Assembly: GCA_017656335.1 (NCBI GenBank)
Contig: JACDOA010000011.1
Location: forward strand, 1-39,176
Length of the DNA stretch: 39,176 nucleotides
Direction of reading: 5' to 3'
From: Thermosipho sp. (in: thermotogales)
GTDB lineage: Bacteria > Thermotogota > Thermotogae > Thermotogales > Fervidobacteriaceae
A program made the position numbers and the translations under genes. Under the pieces are notes generated by a model that was not told the DNA's origin, did not search any database, and saw only the letters and a list, made by a program, of their open reading frames with translations. Of the stretch, positions 16,147 to 25,252 are shown piece after piece (positions within the stretch are counted from its first letter, which is position 1; each line of letters opens with the position of its first letter).

Positions 16147-17655
16147 ATGTATTATAAAGTTTCCAGAGATCCTATTCATTCTGAAATTTTCATGTATCCA
16201 TTAGAGATTTTAGCGTCAGATACAAAAGCAATGCAAAGGCTCAGGTATTTGTCTCAACTCGTTGGAGCTGAGTACGTTTATCCTGGAGCGACTCATACTA
16301 GATTTTCTCATTCTCTTGGTGTTATGCATATAGCAGGAATGTATGCAGAACATCTTTTTGATTCTCCCGAACGTATTAGGATCTTAAGATTAGCTGGATT
16401 ATTACATGATATTGGGCATGGACCATTTAGTCACCAATTTGATGAAGTTGTATATAAAAGGATAGGGCTTGAAGAAGGACACGATGAATATAGAGAAAAA
16501 ATTTTGTTAGAATACATGCCTCAAAAGATGTATGAAATTTATGAAAGATCTCCCAGTAATCTTAAGAAAGCAGTTTGCGATGATTTAGAGATGGTTCTAG
16601 GTGAGTGTACGGATAATTTGGTTGAAGACTTTAAAGAAGTAATGAAAAGAGTGGTAGATATTTTTAATGGTGAAGATGAGGGGACAATAGATTTTGCTAT
16701 TATTCAAGGTCCTTTAGGTGCTGATAGGATGGACTTTGTTTTAAGAGATTCATACTTTGCTGGAACTAGAGGATTTGGGACTGGTTCATTAGATAGATTA
16801 ATAAGGAATTCTTTAATAGTAAACAAAAATGGAACAGATTATTTGGCATATAACATCAAAGTAGTTGATGAAATATACACAATTCTCTTTGGAAGATTTA
16901 TGATGTACAAAAATGTTTATTTCCATAAAACTTCACGTGCTGCTGATTTAATGATACAGGAATTGCTGGATTTAGTTTACAAACCATTAAAATTAAAAGA
17001 AAGAGTTGAAAATCTGGATACATTTATGGAACTTACAGATCAAAAAATTATTAGTGAAGTTGAGATTATGTTTAATCAAATAGTAAATGAATATTCTATT
17101 GATTCTTTTGAATTAACAAAGAAGGATATTTTGGATTACAAGATAGATTTGCAACCATTAGAATTAGATATTGTTATGGCTTATGAAATAGTGGAAAGGC
17201 TAAAAAAGAGAGACTTATGGAAGTCAATTCTAGAGACCCCCTTTTCTGTTGAAGGGATTGATCCTTCTGTTGCAAGTCAAGGTTTTGCTATGGATATTCT
17301 TCAAAAAATAAGATTTAGACTTGAACGAGCTATTGATAGATGTGAAGAAAAAGATAGAGAAAAGTTATCAATGATTTTATCAAATTTCGATGAAATTTTT
17401 AAAGTAGATACTCCTTACAAACTTTCACTTGTACATCCTGAAGAATTTTTGAGAAGTAACATTTTTATTTATGATACATGGAAAAATAATGTGCTAGCTT
17501 TTGATGAGTATGTTAAGCAATATCCTGCGTATAATTTAATGAGCAATAATTTAATCCAGATTGTAAGAGTATACGTTACAGAAGATATTAGAGAATTATT
17601 GAAAAAATATGAAATCCTTCCTAAAGTTGAAACTTTGTTAACAACGAGGTGGTAA
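16147..17655 (+). CDS. HD-domain phosphohydrolase (dGTPase-like)
   Basis: This 502-residue protein has a complete HD metal site: His55 (RFSHSLG), His87-Asp88 (LLHDIGHGPFSH) and a distal GADRMDFVLRD. It resembles the SAMHD1/dGTP triphosphohydrolase-like family that hydrolyses dNTPs or other phosphorylated small molecules. The substrate cannot be told from sequence. AAGGGAGTGA precedes the ATG at 16147, so the reading frame upstream of it, which overlaps udk, is not used. Neighbouring udk and, further on, nrdR fit a nucleotide-pool role. Confidence 0.88.
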   Translation: MYYKVSRDPIHSEIFMYPLEILASDTKAMQRLRYLSQLVGAEYVYPGATHTRFSHSLGVMHIAGMYAEHLFDSPERIRILRLAGLLHDIGHGPFSHQFDEVVYKRIGLEEGHDEYREKILLEYMPQKMYEIYERSPSNLKKAVCDDLEMVLGECTDNLVEDFKEVMKRVVDIFNGEDEGTIDFAIIQGPLGADRMDFVLRDSYFAGTRGFGTGSLDRLIRNSLIVNKNGTDYLAYNIKVVDEIYTILFGRFMMYKNVYFHKTSRAADLMIQELLDLVYKPLKLKERVENLDTFMELTDQKIISEVEIMFNQIVNEYSIDSFELTKKDILDYKIDLQPLELDIVMAYEIVERLKKRDLWKSILETPFSVEGIDPSVASQGFAMDILQKIRFRLERAIDRCEEKDREKLSMILSNFDEIFKVDTPYKLSLVHPEEFLRSNIFIYDTWKNNVLAFDEYVKQYPAYNLMSNNLIQIVRVYVTEDIRELLKKYEILPKVETLLTTRW

Positions 17656-17656
17656 T

Positions 17657-18409
17657 TTGTATTTATTATTGGATGTTGGTAATACCCATACAACAGTAGC
17701 TTTAACACATGATGGAAAAAATTTTGATACTAAGAGAATTTCAACAAAATTACTACAAACCGAAGATGAACTTTTTGTGTTTTTGAAGAATTTATATGAT
17801 TTTTCATTTAAAAAAATAATTGTTTCATCAGTGGTGCCGAATATTAATCATATTTTAAGTTTTTTTGCAAAAAAATACGTTGGAAGTGAAGCAATATTTG
17901 TTGAAGCTTCTAAGTTTTCAAAAATAAAATGGAATGTAAAAATCCCACAAGAAATTGGTGCAGATAGGGTAGCCAATGCTATAGCGGCTTTTTTTGATTA
18001 TGGTAAAAGTGCACTAATAATAGATTTTGGCACAGCAATTACTATAGAAGTTTTAAAAAATGGGATATACGAAGGAGGGGTTATAATTCCTGGTTTTTCT
18101 ATGTTAGTTAGCTCACTTTATAAAGGTACCGCTAAACTTCCATTGGTTGAGATAAAACTTTCTGATACATTTGTTGGGAAAGATACGGAAAGTAATATAA
18201 GGATAGGCACAATTAACGGAACTTTGGGTGGGATAAAGTATTTAATAGAAAACATAAAAGAAGAAATGCAAATTGAAAAAGTGCCTATAATATTTACAGG
18301 AGGTCAAGCAAGACTTATAGAAAATCAAACTGTTTTTGACGATATTATTTTTGATTATAATCTTGGACTTAGGGGGATTTATTATTTCTATGAAAGCCTT
18401 ACTAGTTAA
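17657..18409 (+). CDS. coaX: Type III pantothenate kinase
   Basis: CoaX performs the first step of CoA synthesis, ATP-dependent phosphorylation of pantothenate, with the ASKHA fold. DVGNT lies at residues 6-10, GADRVAN at 101-107 and IDFGTAIT at 122-129, all conserved in type III kinases. The length is 250 residues. The start is TTG at 17657, with GAGGTGG just upstream, one base after the stop of the HD gene. It overlaps the following gene by 20 bases. Confidence 0.94.
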   Translation: MYLLLDVGNTHTTVALTHDGKNFDTKRISTKLLQTEDELFVFLKNLYDFSFKKIIVSSVVPNINHILSFFAKKYVGSEAIFVEASKFSKIKWNVKIPQEIGADRVANAIAAFFDYGKSALIIDFGTAITIEVLKNGIYEGGVIIPGFSMLVSSLYKGTAKLPLVEIKLSDTFVGKDTESNIRIGTINGTLGGIKYLIENIKEEMQIEKVPIIFTGGQARLIENQTVFDDIIFDYNLGLRGIYYFYESLTS

Positions 18410-19760
18410 TCCTTGGATTGAGGATTTTGCAGCATATGATTTCTGGTTGAAACCATTGGGATTGTTGTATGTAGGAGCGTATTTAAAGCAGTTGGGATTT
18501 GAAGTTTTTTTAATAGATCTTATGAATCGTCATGATGAAGAAATAAAGAGATATATTGATGTTCCAAAGGATAAATTTTTTAAGACAGGCAAATTTCCGA
18601 GTATAAAAATAAAAAAACCGGATGTCTTATCATTTGTACCTAGAAATTTTAAAAGATATGGCGCTTCTGAAGAATTCTTTGAAAAAAAGTTAAAAGAAAT
18701 TGGAAATGTTGATGCAGTTTTTGTTACTTCAACTTTGACTTATTGGTATCCAGGATACTGGGATACAATAAGGTTTCTAAGGAAGTTTTATGGTGAAAAA
18801 GTTCCAATTATTTTCGGAGGATTTTATGTTCGGAATCTCCCTTCTCATGCAAAACAAACAAATACATTTATATTTAGTGGTAGTGAATTAAACAAATTAC
18901 CAAAATTTCTTGGAAGTATTTTTGAAAAAAATTTTGAAACAAAAAACATAAATTGGTTTGAAATTCTTGATCCCGCGTATGATTTATATAATAATTTGGG
19001 ATATCTTGTTTTTATAACAACTTTGGGCTGTCCTTTCAAGTGTTCTTATTGTATTGCTCATAGGATATGGAATGGAATGAGATTTAGAACCCCAAGAAAA
19101 GTTGTTGATTCAATAGAAAAATATGTTGAGAAGTTTAAAGTAAAGGATGTTATTTTTTTTGATGATGCTATTTTAGTTAATTCAAAAAAACATTTTCATG
19201 TTTTATTGAAAGAAATAATTATGAGAGGTTTAAAATTGAATTTCCATCTTCCTAATGGAATTCACGCAAGATTAATAACAGAAGAAACTGCCGAACTTAT
19301 GAAAGAAGCGAACTTTAAAACAATTAAACTTGGATATGAAACTTCTGGTGAACTTCAGATAAAAACCGGTGGGAAAGTTCAAGATAAAGATTTAGTTAGA
19401 GCCTCAAGAATTTTGAGAAAATATGGTTTTACTGAAAATGAAGTTTCAGCTTATATTATGTTAAACATCCCCGGTCAAAAACCTCGTGATGTTATTGAAG
19501 CTATGAAAGTTTGCAAAAATGAAGGAATTGGTTTTTCGCTTAACGAATTCACACCAATTATTGGTACTGATGATTGGATTGAACTTGTTAACAACGGAAA
19601 ATTAACTGGAAGAGAAGATCCAGTAATACTTAACAATACTGTTCTTCCATTTTGGTGGAAATATGGAATGAATAGTAATTTAATCCAAGAATTAAAACAT
19701 ATAGCTCGGAAAATTAAAGAAGGTGAGTTTATTGACACCGTTAATGAAGATTTTAGTTAA
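18390..19760 (+). CDS. Radical SAM protein with N-terminal B12-binding-like domain
   Basis: The cluster motif CPFKCSYC supplies Cys214, Cys218 and Cys221 for a [4Fe-4S]/S-adenosylmethionine site, followed by FFDDAIL and an Elp3/MiaB-like core. The first 190 residues resemble the cobalamin-binding-type Rossmann domain of BchE-class enzymes (LGLLYVGAYLKQLGFEV, later VPIIFGGFYV). No DxHxxG histidine motif is seen. The substrate is unknown. The ATG at 18390 overlaps coaX by 20 bases, and the nearest Shine-Dalgarno (AGGGGGA) is rather distant, so the start is moderately sure. The length is 456 residues. Confidence 0.82.
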   Translation: MKALLVNPWIEDFAAYDFWLKPLGLLYVGAYLKQLGFEVFLIDLMNRHDEEIKRYIDVPKDKFFKTGKFPSIKIKKPDVLSFVPRNFKRYGASEEFFEKKLKEIGNVDAVFVTSTLTYWYPGYWDTIRFLRKFYGEKVPIIFGGFYVRNLPSHAKQTNTFIFSGSELNKLPKFLGSIFEKNFETKNINWFEILDPAYDLYNNLGYLVFITTLGCPFKCSYCIAHRIWNGMRFRTPRKVVDSIEKYVEKFKVKDVIFFDDAILVNSKKHFHVLLKEIIMRGLKLNFHLPNGIHARLITEETAELMKEANFKTIKLGYETSGELQIKTGGKVQDKDLVRASRILRKYGFTENEVSAYIMLNIPGQKPRDVIEAMKVCKNEGIGFSLNEFTPIIGTDDWIELVNNGKLTGREDPVILNNTVLPFWWKYGMNSNLIQELKHIARKIKEGEFIDTVNEDFS

Positions 19761-20346
19761 TGTTACAACTGGATTTTTAGCTGTTATTTTGGTTGTTTCT
19801 CCAAGAGAATATTTGAAAGCTTATCTTATTACGAAGCTTGGAGATTTAACACCTAAAAAGCTGGGTAGACTTTCTTTGAATCCTTTTGTTCATCTTGATC
19901 CAATTGGCACAATTACTTTTATACTCTTTGATTTTGGTTGGTCACGCCCTGTTCCAACTACATTAATTAAATCACAGAAATCAAGAAAAAAATTATTATT
20001 TGTTTCAATAATTGGACCTATTTTTGGTATAATATTGTTTGTAATTTATGGTATAATCAGTAGGTATTTAAAAGAAACTTACTTATATCTGATTTTTTAC
20101 AAGGCAACTAAATGGAGTTTAACTTACGCTATTTTTTCAATGTTTCCTATTCCACCTTTAGATGGTTCACGTTTTTTGGGAGCACTTTTACCTGATGAAT
20201 ACGTACAATGGTATGTAAAGTATGAAGTTTATGGTATACTTTTTATGTTAGGTTTGTTATTAGTTTGGATTTTACCGTTAATTATGAGTCCATTTGTGAG
20301 TTTTATTGAAAATTTAACCTATTTTATTATAAATGGAGGGGGATAA
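19732..20346 (+). CDS. M50 site-2-protease-like membrane protein lacking zinc histidines
   Basis: The multipass protein aligns by eye with YwhC-type M50B metalloproteases. It has LGRLSLNPFVHLDPIGT, GWSRPVP, an IIGPIFGI segment and FPIPPLDGSR, all in the expected order. The first zinc motif, normally HExxH before xYxxxxLGD, reads REYLK here (Arg-Glu-Tyr-Leu-Lys), so both histidine ligands are gone while the glutamate and the distal LDG aspartate remain. It is therefore probably not a protease. AAGGTGAG at 19720-19727 favours the TTG at 19732. GTG 19723 and ATG 19744 are alternatives. It overlaps the radical SAM gene by 29 bases. Confidence 0.8.
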   Translation: MTPLMKILVNVTTGFLAVILVVSPREYLKAYLITKLGDLTPKKLGRLSLNPFVHLDPIGTITFILFDFGWSRPVPTTLIKSQKSRKKLLFVSIIGPIFGIILFVIYGIISRYLKETYLYLIFYKATKWSLTYAIFSMFPIPPLDGSRFLGALLPDEYVQWYVKYEVYGILFMLGLLLVWILPLIMSPFVSFIENLTYFIINGGG

Positions 20347-20347
20347 C

Positions 20348-20605
20348 ATGGAAGAAAAAATTAGAGAGTTGGAAAATGTTATTGAAGAATTATTAAGAAA
20401 ATACGAGGAGTTAAAAAAAGAAAATAAGGAATTATGGAAAGAATTAAATGCTACAATTGAAAGAGCTAATCAATTGGAGCAAGACAAGAGAGAGCTGGAA
20501 GAACTTTTGAAGCAAAATGAAGGCACTATTGAGAATTTATTGGGAAAGGTAAAAAATCTATTAGGTACAGTTTCTGAGATAAATAATGGCGAAGAAAATA
20601 TTTAA
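20348..20605 (+). CDS. Small coiled-coil protein
   Basis: This 85-residue protein is almost entirely Glu/Lys/Leu heptads (for example ELLRKYEELKKENKELWKEL), ending in a short hydrophobic stretch, NLLGKVKNLLG. It looks like a single long coiled coil similar in size and character to ZapB-type or DUF-type division accessory proteins, but no family is firmly recognised. GGAGGGGG precedes the ATG at 20348; an upstream in-frame ATG lies within that site. It overlaps the next gene by 20 bases. Confidence 0.72.
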   Translation: MEEKIRELENVIEELLRKYEELKKENKELWKELNATIERANQLEQDKRELEELLKQNEGTIENLLGKVKNLLGTVSEINNGEENI

Positions 20606-20852
20606 TTTAGGTTTACGTAAATTTGTTGTTGAGAGTGACAGCAGTAATGAGGTTTTAGATTTTATAGAAAAAAGGCTTATCCAATTAAATAATAAATATA
20701 GTTATCTTTCATCAATTGATGAAAGATTTCTTGCTATTATTTGCGAAATATTGGAAAATGAATATAAAAATAAAGCTTTAGTTGAACATTTATTGGAAAA
20801 GGTAAAAAGTCTTGCTTCTGGAGGAAACGAAATTGAAGATAGGCCTATTTGA
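20586..20852 (+). CDS. ZapA-like small protein
   Basis: The 88-residue protein has an N-terminal beta-strand region (KIFNLGLRKFVVES) followed by two helices, one including a conserved-looking AIICEILENEYKNK and a C-terminal VEHLLEKVKSL. This layout is that of ZapA, which bundles FtsZ filaments. Similarity is judged by eye and is weak. It shares the pattern LLxKVKxL with the preceding coiled-coil protein. It overlaps its neighbours on both sides, so the pair is probably translated together with murI. Confidence 0.6.
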   Translation: MAKKIFNLGLRKFVVESDSSNEVLDFIEKRLIQLNNKYSYLSSIDERFLAIICEILENEYKNKALVEHLLEKVKSLASGGNEIEDRPI

Positions 20853-21630
20853 TTCTGGAATTGGTGGTATTTCTGTTTTAAAAAAGCTCACATATTTAAA
20901 TGGAGCTCACTATATTTATATTGCAGATACTAATAGAGCTCCTTACGGCATTAAAACTCCTGACATGTTGGAGAATTTTGTTTTTCAATTTATGAAATTT
21001 TTTGAATATAAAAATGTTGATGAAGTTTTTGCAGCTTGTAATACTACTGATTCTATAATTATTGAAAGAAGAATAAGATTTGATGTGAAATATCATAGTA
21101 TTGTTAAAGCCGGAATTAGTGCGAGTAAATCCTTAAATGTGGGAGTAATTGGCACAAATGTTACAATAAAAAATGAAACATACAAGAAACAACTTGAAAA
21201 ACTCAATAAAAATGTTTATCAAAAATCTACTCAACTTTTCGTTTCTCTAGTGGAAGAGGGTATTTTTTATGGAAGAATGGTTGAAGCAATTGCAAATTTT
21301 TATTTAAATTCATTTAGAAAAACAAATATTGAAGAATTGATATTGGGATGCACTCACTTTCCTTTTTTAAAAGGGATTATTTCAAGAGTGCTTAATAATG
21401 TAAAAATCATTGATCCAGCCGAAGAGTTATCAAAAGAAATAGAAATAGACAAAAGTCGAAAACCATTTGTTGAATTTTATGTTACTGGTGATATTAAAGA
21501 CTTTGAGAGAAAATTGAAAAGGATTAATTTTAGAGTTCCTCATGTTGTTCATAAATTAAAAATCGATAATTTAAAGGTGGTAAGTAGTGAAAAAACTAAT
21601 ATTATTAACTGGAATGTCAGGAGCGGGTAA
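20833..21630 (+). CDS. murI: Glutamate racemase
   Basis: MurI makes D-glutamate for peptidoglycan. DSGIGG at residues 7-12, Cys69 in ACNTTDS and Cys173 in LGCTHFPFL give both catalytic cysteines. The length is 265 residues. The start is TTG at 20833 with GGAGG eight bases upstream (20820-20824); the in-frame TTG at 20812 precedes that site. It overlaps the ZapA-like gene by 20 bases and rapZ by 44 bases. Confidence 0.93.
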   Translation: MKIGLFDSGIGGISVLKKLTYLNGAHYIYIADTNRAPYGIKTPDMLENFVFQFMKFFEYKNVDEVFAACNTTDSIIIERRIRFDVKYHSIVKAGISASKSLNVGVIGTNVTIKNETYKKQLEKLNKNVYQKSTQLFVSLVEEGIFYGRMVEAIANFYLNSFRKTNIEELILGCTHFPFLKGIISRVLNNVKIIDPAEELSKEIEIDKSRKPFVEFYVTGDIKDFERKLKRINFRVPHVVHKLKIDNLKVVSSEKTNIINWNVRSG

Positions 21631-22426
21631 ATCTACTGCTCTTGGTTTATTGGAAGATCTGGGATTTTATTGTATAGATAACTTTCCGCCGGCATTAATT
21701 AATAAATTATTGCCGGTTTTGTCTATTAATATTGACAACTTGGCTTTAGTGATTGATATTAGAAGTGGAGAATTGAATAAATTAGAGGATGTTGTTAATT
21801 TCTTGAAAAAAAAGTATTCTAAAATATTACAAATTATTTTTCTTACAGCAAAGAAAGATGTTTTAATTAAAAGATTTGCTCTTACAAGGAGAAACCATCC
21901 TCTTTCAAAAGAAAATTTATCTTTGGAAAAAGCAATTGATGAAGAAAGAAAGCAATTGGCACCCATTTTAGAAAATTCTGATGTAGTTATAGATACTTCA
22001 AATTTAAATCCTCATCAATTGAGAGAAAAATTAAAAACAATTTTAGAGGGACTAACGTACAACTTTTCTCTTAGAATTGTAAGTTTTGGATTTAAATATG
22101 GTATTCCACTGGACGTTGATTTTGTTTTTGATGTAAGGTTTTTTCCTAATCCATTTTATGTGAGGAATTTGAGAAATAAAACAGGAAAAGATAAAGAGGT
22201 AAAAGATTTTATGTATAATACTGAAGGTGTTAAAGATTTTATGGATTTACTGGAAAAGATTATTGAATTTTCAATTAAGAGATACGAAACTGAAGGAAGA
22301 ATGGAGTTAAGCATAGGAATAGGATGTACAGGCGGTCAGCATAGGTCAGTATTTTTTGCTGAGGAATTAGGTAAACAATTTTCGGGTAAATATATTGTTA
22401 ATATAGAGCATCGGGATGTGGTTTAA
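21587..22426 (+). CDS. rapZ: RapZ/YvcJ-family nucleotide-binding regulator
   Basis: This P-loop protein (GMSGAGKST at residues 9-17) has the hallmark LEDLGFYCIDNFPP and the C-terminal SIGIGCTGGQHRSV. In proteobacteria RapZ is an RNase adapter controlling glucosamine-6-phosphate synthesis; in Bacillus YvcJ affects competence and binds nucleotides. It is in the conserved rapZ-yvcK-whiA order. The start is GTG at 21587 with AAAGGTGG upstream. The length is 279 residues. Confidence 0.93.
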   Translation: MKKLILLTGMSGAGKSTALGLLEDLGFYCIDNFPPALINKLLPVLSINIDNLALVIDIRSGELNKLEDVVNFLKKKYSKILQIIFLTAKKDVLIKRFALTRRNHPLSKENLSLEKAIDEERKQLAPILENSDVVIDTSNLNPHQLREKLKTILEGLTYNFSLRIVSFGFKYGIPLDVDFVFDVRFFPNPFYVRNLRNKTGKDKEVKDFMYNTEGVKDFMDLLEKIIEFSIKRYETEGRMELSIGIGCTGGQHRSVFFAEELGKQFSGKYIVNIEHRDVV

Positions 22427-23368
22427 GTGAATATTGTAGCAGTAGGTGGTGGAACAGGAATTTCCACACTACTACGCGGATTAAAGTTTTTTGACGAAAT
22501 AGATATTAGTGCTATTGTTACTGTAACAGATGAAGGAGGAAGTTCAGGAATTTTAAGGGAAGAATATCTAGTTCCTCCACCAGGAGATGTAAGAAATAAT
22601 TTAGTTGCATTAGCTAGAGATGAAAAGATTTTAGGGAATCTTTTTAATTTTAGATTTTCAGAGGGATTTCTTTCAGGTCATACTGTTGGAAATATAATTT
22701 TAACTGCTTTAACAAAAATTACTGGAAGTTTTGCAAAAGCAATTGAATATGCTTCTCAAGTTTTAGCAATAAAAGGAAAGGTAATTCCTGTTTCAGAAGA
22801 TTTGATAAGAATAGTTGCGGTCTATGAAGATGGTAGGAAAGCAATTGGCGAAAATCAAATTCAAAAAATAGTTGGTAAAAAAATTGAAAAATTTTACTTA
22901 AATAAAAATGATGTTATAATATTTGATGATGCTAAGAAGGCTTTGCAAAAAGCAGATGTAATTATTTTTGGGCCTGGTAGTTTATATACAAGTATAGTTT
23001 CAAATATCTTGGTTCAAGGATTTATTGAGATTGTGGAAAAAAACGAAAGTGCTATATTAATATATGTTTCTAATATTATGACTCAAGCTAGTGAGTCATA
23101 TAAGTTTTTATTATCAGATCATATTAAAGTTATCGAAAAATACCTTGGACAAAAGTTGCATTATATAATAGCGAATCAAAGAATTTTGCCAGAAGAAATT
23201 TTGGAAAGTTATAAAAAAGAAATGTCCGAACCTGTAAGAATAGATATCGAAGATGAAAGGATTATAAGAGATGATCTGGTAGAGATAATTATAGATAAAG
23301 ATGGAAGAAAGAAAGTCAGACATGATCCTTTAAAATTGGCTAGTTTAATAATGAATTTGGTTAGGTGA
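22427..23368 (+). CDS. yvcK: YvcK-family gluconeogenesis/cell-shape factor
   Basis: The protein begins with the CofD-like nucleotide site VAVGGGTGISTLLRGLK and contains DEGGSSGILREE and PPPGDVRNN, all diagnostic of YvcK. Family members bind UDP-GlcNAc and link carbon metabolism with peptidoglycan synthesis. The GTG start directly follows the rapZ stop codon. The length is 313 residues. Confidence 0.93.
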   Translation: MNIVAVGGGTGISTLLRGLKFFDEIDISAIVTVTDEGGSSGILREEYLVPPPGDVRNNLVALARDEKILGNLFNFRFSEGFLSGHTVGNIILTALTKITGSFAKAIEYASQVLAIKGKVIPVSEDLIRIVAVYEDGRKAIGENQIQKIVGKKIEKFYLNKNDVIIFDDAKKALQKADVIIFGPGSLYTSIVSNILVQGFIEIVEKNESAILIYVSNIMTQASESYKFLLSDHIKVIEKYLGQKLHYIIANQRILPEEILESYKKEMSEPVRIDIEDERIIRDDLVEIIIDKDGRKKVRHDPLKLASLIMNLVR

Positions 23369-23372
23369 GAAA

Positions 23373-24293
23373 ATGCTATATACTTTTTCAGAAGATGTGA
23401 AAGGTGAATTGTGCCAACTTGATATTGGTTCAACTGATGAAGCTAGATCTGAGATATCTGGATTTTTGAAAGCAAGAGGTATTATAACTAGAACATCAAA
23501 TGATATATTTATAAATCTTGAAGTAGGTTTTATCCCGGCTGCTAGAAGAATAATGAACCTTTTAAGTACAATAGGTGTCGATAAAAAGAGATTAACAATG
23601 ATAAGGAATAGATTAAAAAGAAAAAGAGTTCAAATTTTTATTCCTATTTCTATATTAGAAAAACTTTCGATTTCACCTATTGAAATACCTAATTATATTT
23701 TTAGTGATATTAGTTTTTTTTCTAGTTTTTTAAGGGGTGTTTTTGTTGCAAGTGGTTCTTTAACTGATCCTATTAAAAGTTATCATTTGGAAATAGTATC
23801 TCATAGTGAAGAGTTGCTAAAAGTAATCGATAAACAACTAGTAGAGATTTTAGGTATAAATGGGAGAATTGTAAAACTTAATTACAATTACAGATATTAC
23901 ATAAAAAAGTCTAAAGACATTATTGAAATACTTTATTTTATGGGAGCTCAGCGTGCAGCTGATAAAATGGAAAAAATAGTTAGTGCCAGGGAAATTAAAG
24001 GTGATTTTAATCGTTCAATGAACTTTTTGAGTGCAAATGCTAAAAAAGTTGGAGAAAGTAATGCTAAACAAATAAAATTAATTAAAAGAATTATTGAGAA
24101 ATATGGTTTGGAAATTCTTCCTGAAGATTTGAAAAATATTGCTATTGCAAGATTGGAAAATGAAGATTTAAGTTTATCAGATTTAGGGAAATTATTTGAT
24201 CCACCTTTAAGTAAAACAATGGTATATAATCGTTTAAAAAAGATAAGAAAAATCTTTGAAAATCTTGAAATGAATCGGAGTGAAAAATCATGA
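23373..24293 (+). CDS. whiA: WhiA-family DNA-binding protein
   Basis: WhiA combines a LAGLIDADG-like domain with a C-terminal helix-turn-helix, here [20 protein letters not shown]. In Gram-positive bacteria it influences sporulation or division and chromosome segregation. The length of 306 residues and position after yvcK are canonical. GGTGAGAAA precedes the ATG. The stop overlaps the nrdR start (ATGA). Confidence 0.93.
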   Translation: MLYTFSEDVKGELCQLDIGSTDEARSEISGFLKARGIITRTSNDIFINLEVGFIPAARRIMNLLSTIGVDKKRLTMIRNRLKRKRVQIFIPISILEKLSISPIEIPNYIFSDISFFSSFLRGVFVASGSLTDPIKSYHLEIVSHSEELLKVIDKQLVEILGINGRIVKLNYNYRYYIKKSKDIIEILYFMGAQRAADKMEKIVSAREIKGDFNRSMNFLSANAKKVGESNAKQIKLIKRIIEKYGLEILPEDLKNIAIARLENEDLSLSDLGKLFDPPLSKTMVYNRLKKIRKIFENLEMNRSEKS

Positions 24294-24745
24294 AGTGTCC
24301 ATTTTGTGGTTTTGGAGAAACAAGGGTTCTTGATTCTAGAGTTGATTCGTCTGGTTTTACTGTTAGAAGAAGAAGAGAATGCCTAAAATGTAAGGGAAGA
24401 TTTACAACTTATGAAAGATATGAATTTGGTCCCATTTTTGTAGTGAAAAAAGATGGTCGAAGAGAAAAATTTAACAGAGAAAAAATATTGAATGGAATTA
24501 TGAAAGCTTGTGAGAAAACTCCTGTGACCTTAGATGAAATGGAAAAAGCAGTTGATAATATTGTTGATACATTGCAAAAATCTGGAAATCTAGAAATATC
24601 AAGTGTAGAAATAGGAAAGTTAGTAATGGACCAGTTGAAAAGATTAAACGAAGTTGCTTATGTTAGATTTGCATCTGTATATAAAGATTTTAGAGAAATT
24701 GATCAGTTTCTTGAAGTTGTTAAAGAGTTGAAAAGTAATAAATAA
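24290..24745 (+). CDS. nrdR: Transcriptional repressor NrdR
   Basis: NrdR represses ribonucleotide reductase genes in response to dATP/ATP. The zinc ribbon uses Cys3, Cys6, Cys31 and Cys34, followed by [20 protein letters not shown]-type sequence and an ATP-cone ([15 protein letters not shown]). The length is 151 residues, standard. It overlaps whiA by 4 bases. Confidence 0.96.
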   Translation: MKCPFCGFGETRVLDSRVDSSGFTVRRRRECLKCKGRFTTYERYEFGPIFVVKKDGRREKFNREKILNGIMKACEKTPVTLDEMEKAVDNIVDTLQKSGNLEISSVEIGKLVMDQLKRLNEVAYVRFASVYKDFREIDQFLEVVKELKSNK

Positions 24746-24767
24746 AATAGAAGTTGGAGGTGCTGGA

Positions 24768-25238
24768 ATGGCAAAAGAAACAATTTTTTTAACCAAAGAA
24801 GGTTATGAAAAATTAAAAAAAGAATTAGAAACATTGAAGCAAAAGCTCATGTTTGAAATTGCAGAAAGAATCAAGGAAGCAAGGGAGCTTGGAGATTTAT
24901 CAGAAAATTCAGAATATCAGGAAGCAAAAAACGAACAGGGAAGGATAGCTGCAAGAGTAAATGAGCTTGAAAATATGTTGTCTAAAGCAGAAGTGATTGA
25001 GGATTTGGGAACTAATTCTGTTAATATTGGAAATTGGGTAATAATAAAAAATTTGGTTACAGGTGAAGAGAAAAAAATACAAATTGTATCGCCACATGAA
25101 GCAGATGTTTTTCAGAATAAAATTAGCATTGAATCTCCTTTGGGACGAGCTTTAGTTGGTAAAAAGGCTGGAGAAATTGTGAAAATTAAAGCACCTAATG
25201 GAGCTTTTAAGTATGAAATACTGGGAATACAGATTTAG
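24768..25238 (+). CDS. greA: Transcription elongation factor GreA
   Basis: GreA rescues backtracked RNA polymerase by stimulating transcript cleavage. The N-terminal coiled coil contains the tip acidic residues in [20 protein letters not shown], and the C-terminal domain includes [18 protein letters not shown]. The length of 156 residues is typical. GGAGGTGCTGGA precedes the ATG. Confidence 0.95.
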   Translation: MAKETIFLTKEGYEKLKKELETLKQKLMFEIAERIKEARELGDLSENSEYQEAKNEQGRIAARVNELENMLSKAEVIEDLGTNSVNIGNWVIIKNLVTGEEKKIQIVSPHEADVFQNKISIESPLGRALVGKKAGEIVKIKAPNGAFKYEILGIQI

Positions 25239-25252
25239 CAGGAGGGATGAAA

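Noticed and set aside
25239-25252. T-box or lysine riboswitch before lysS
   Set aside because: Only about 14 bases separate greA from lysS, too few for any leader structure.
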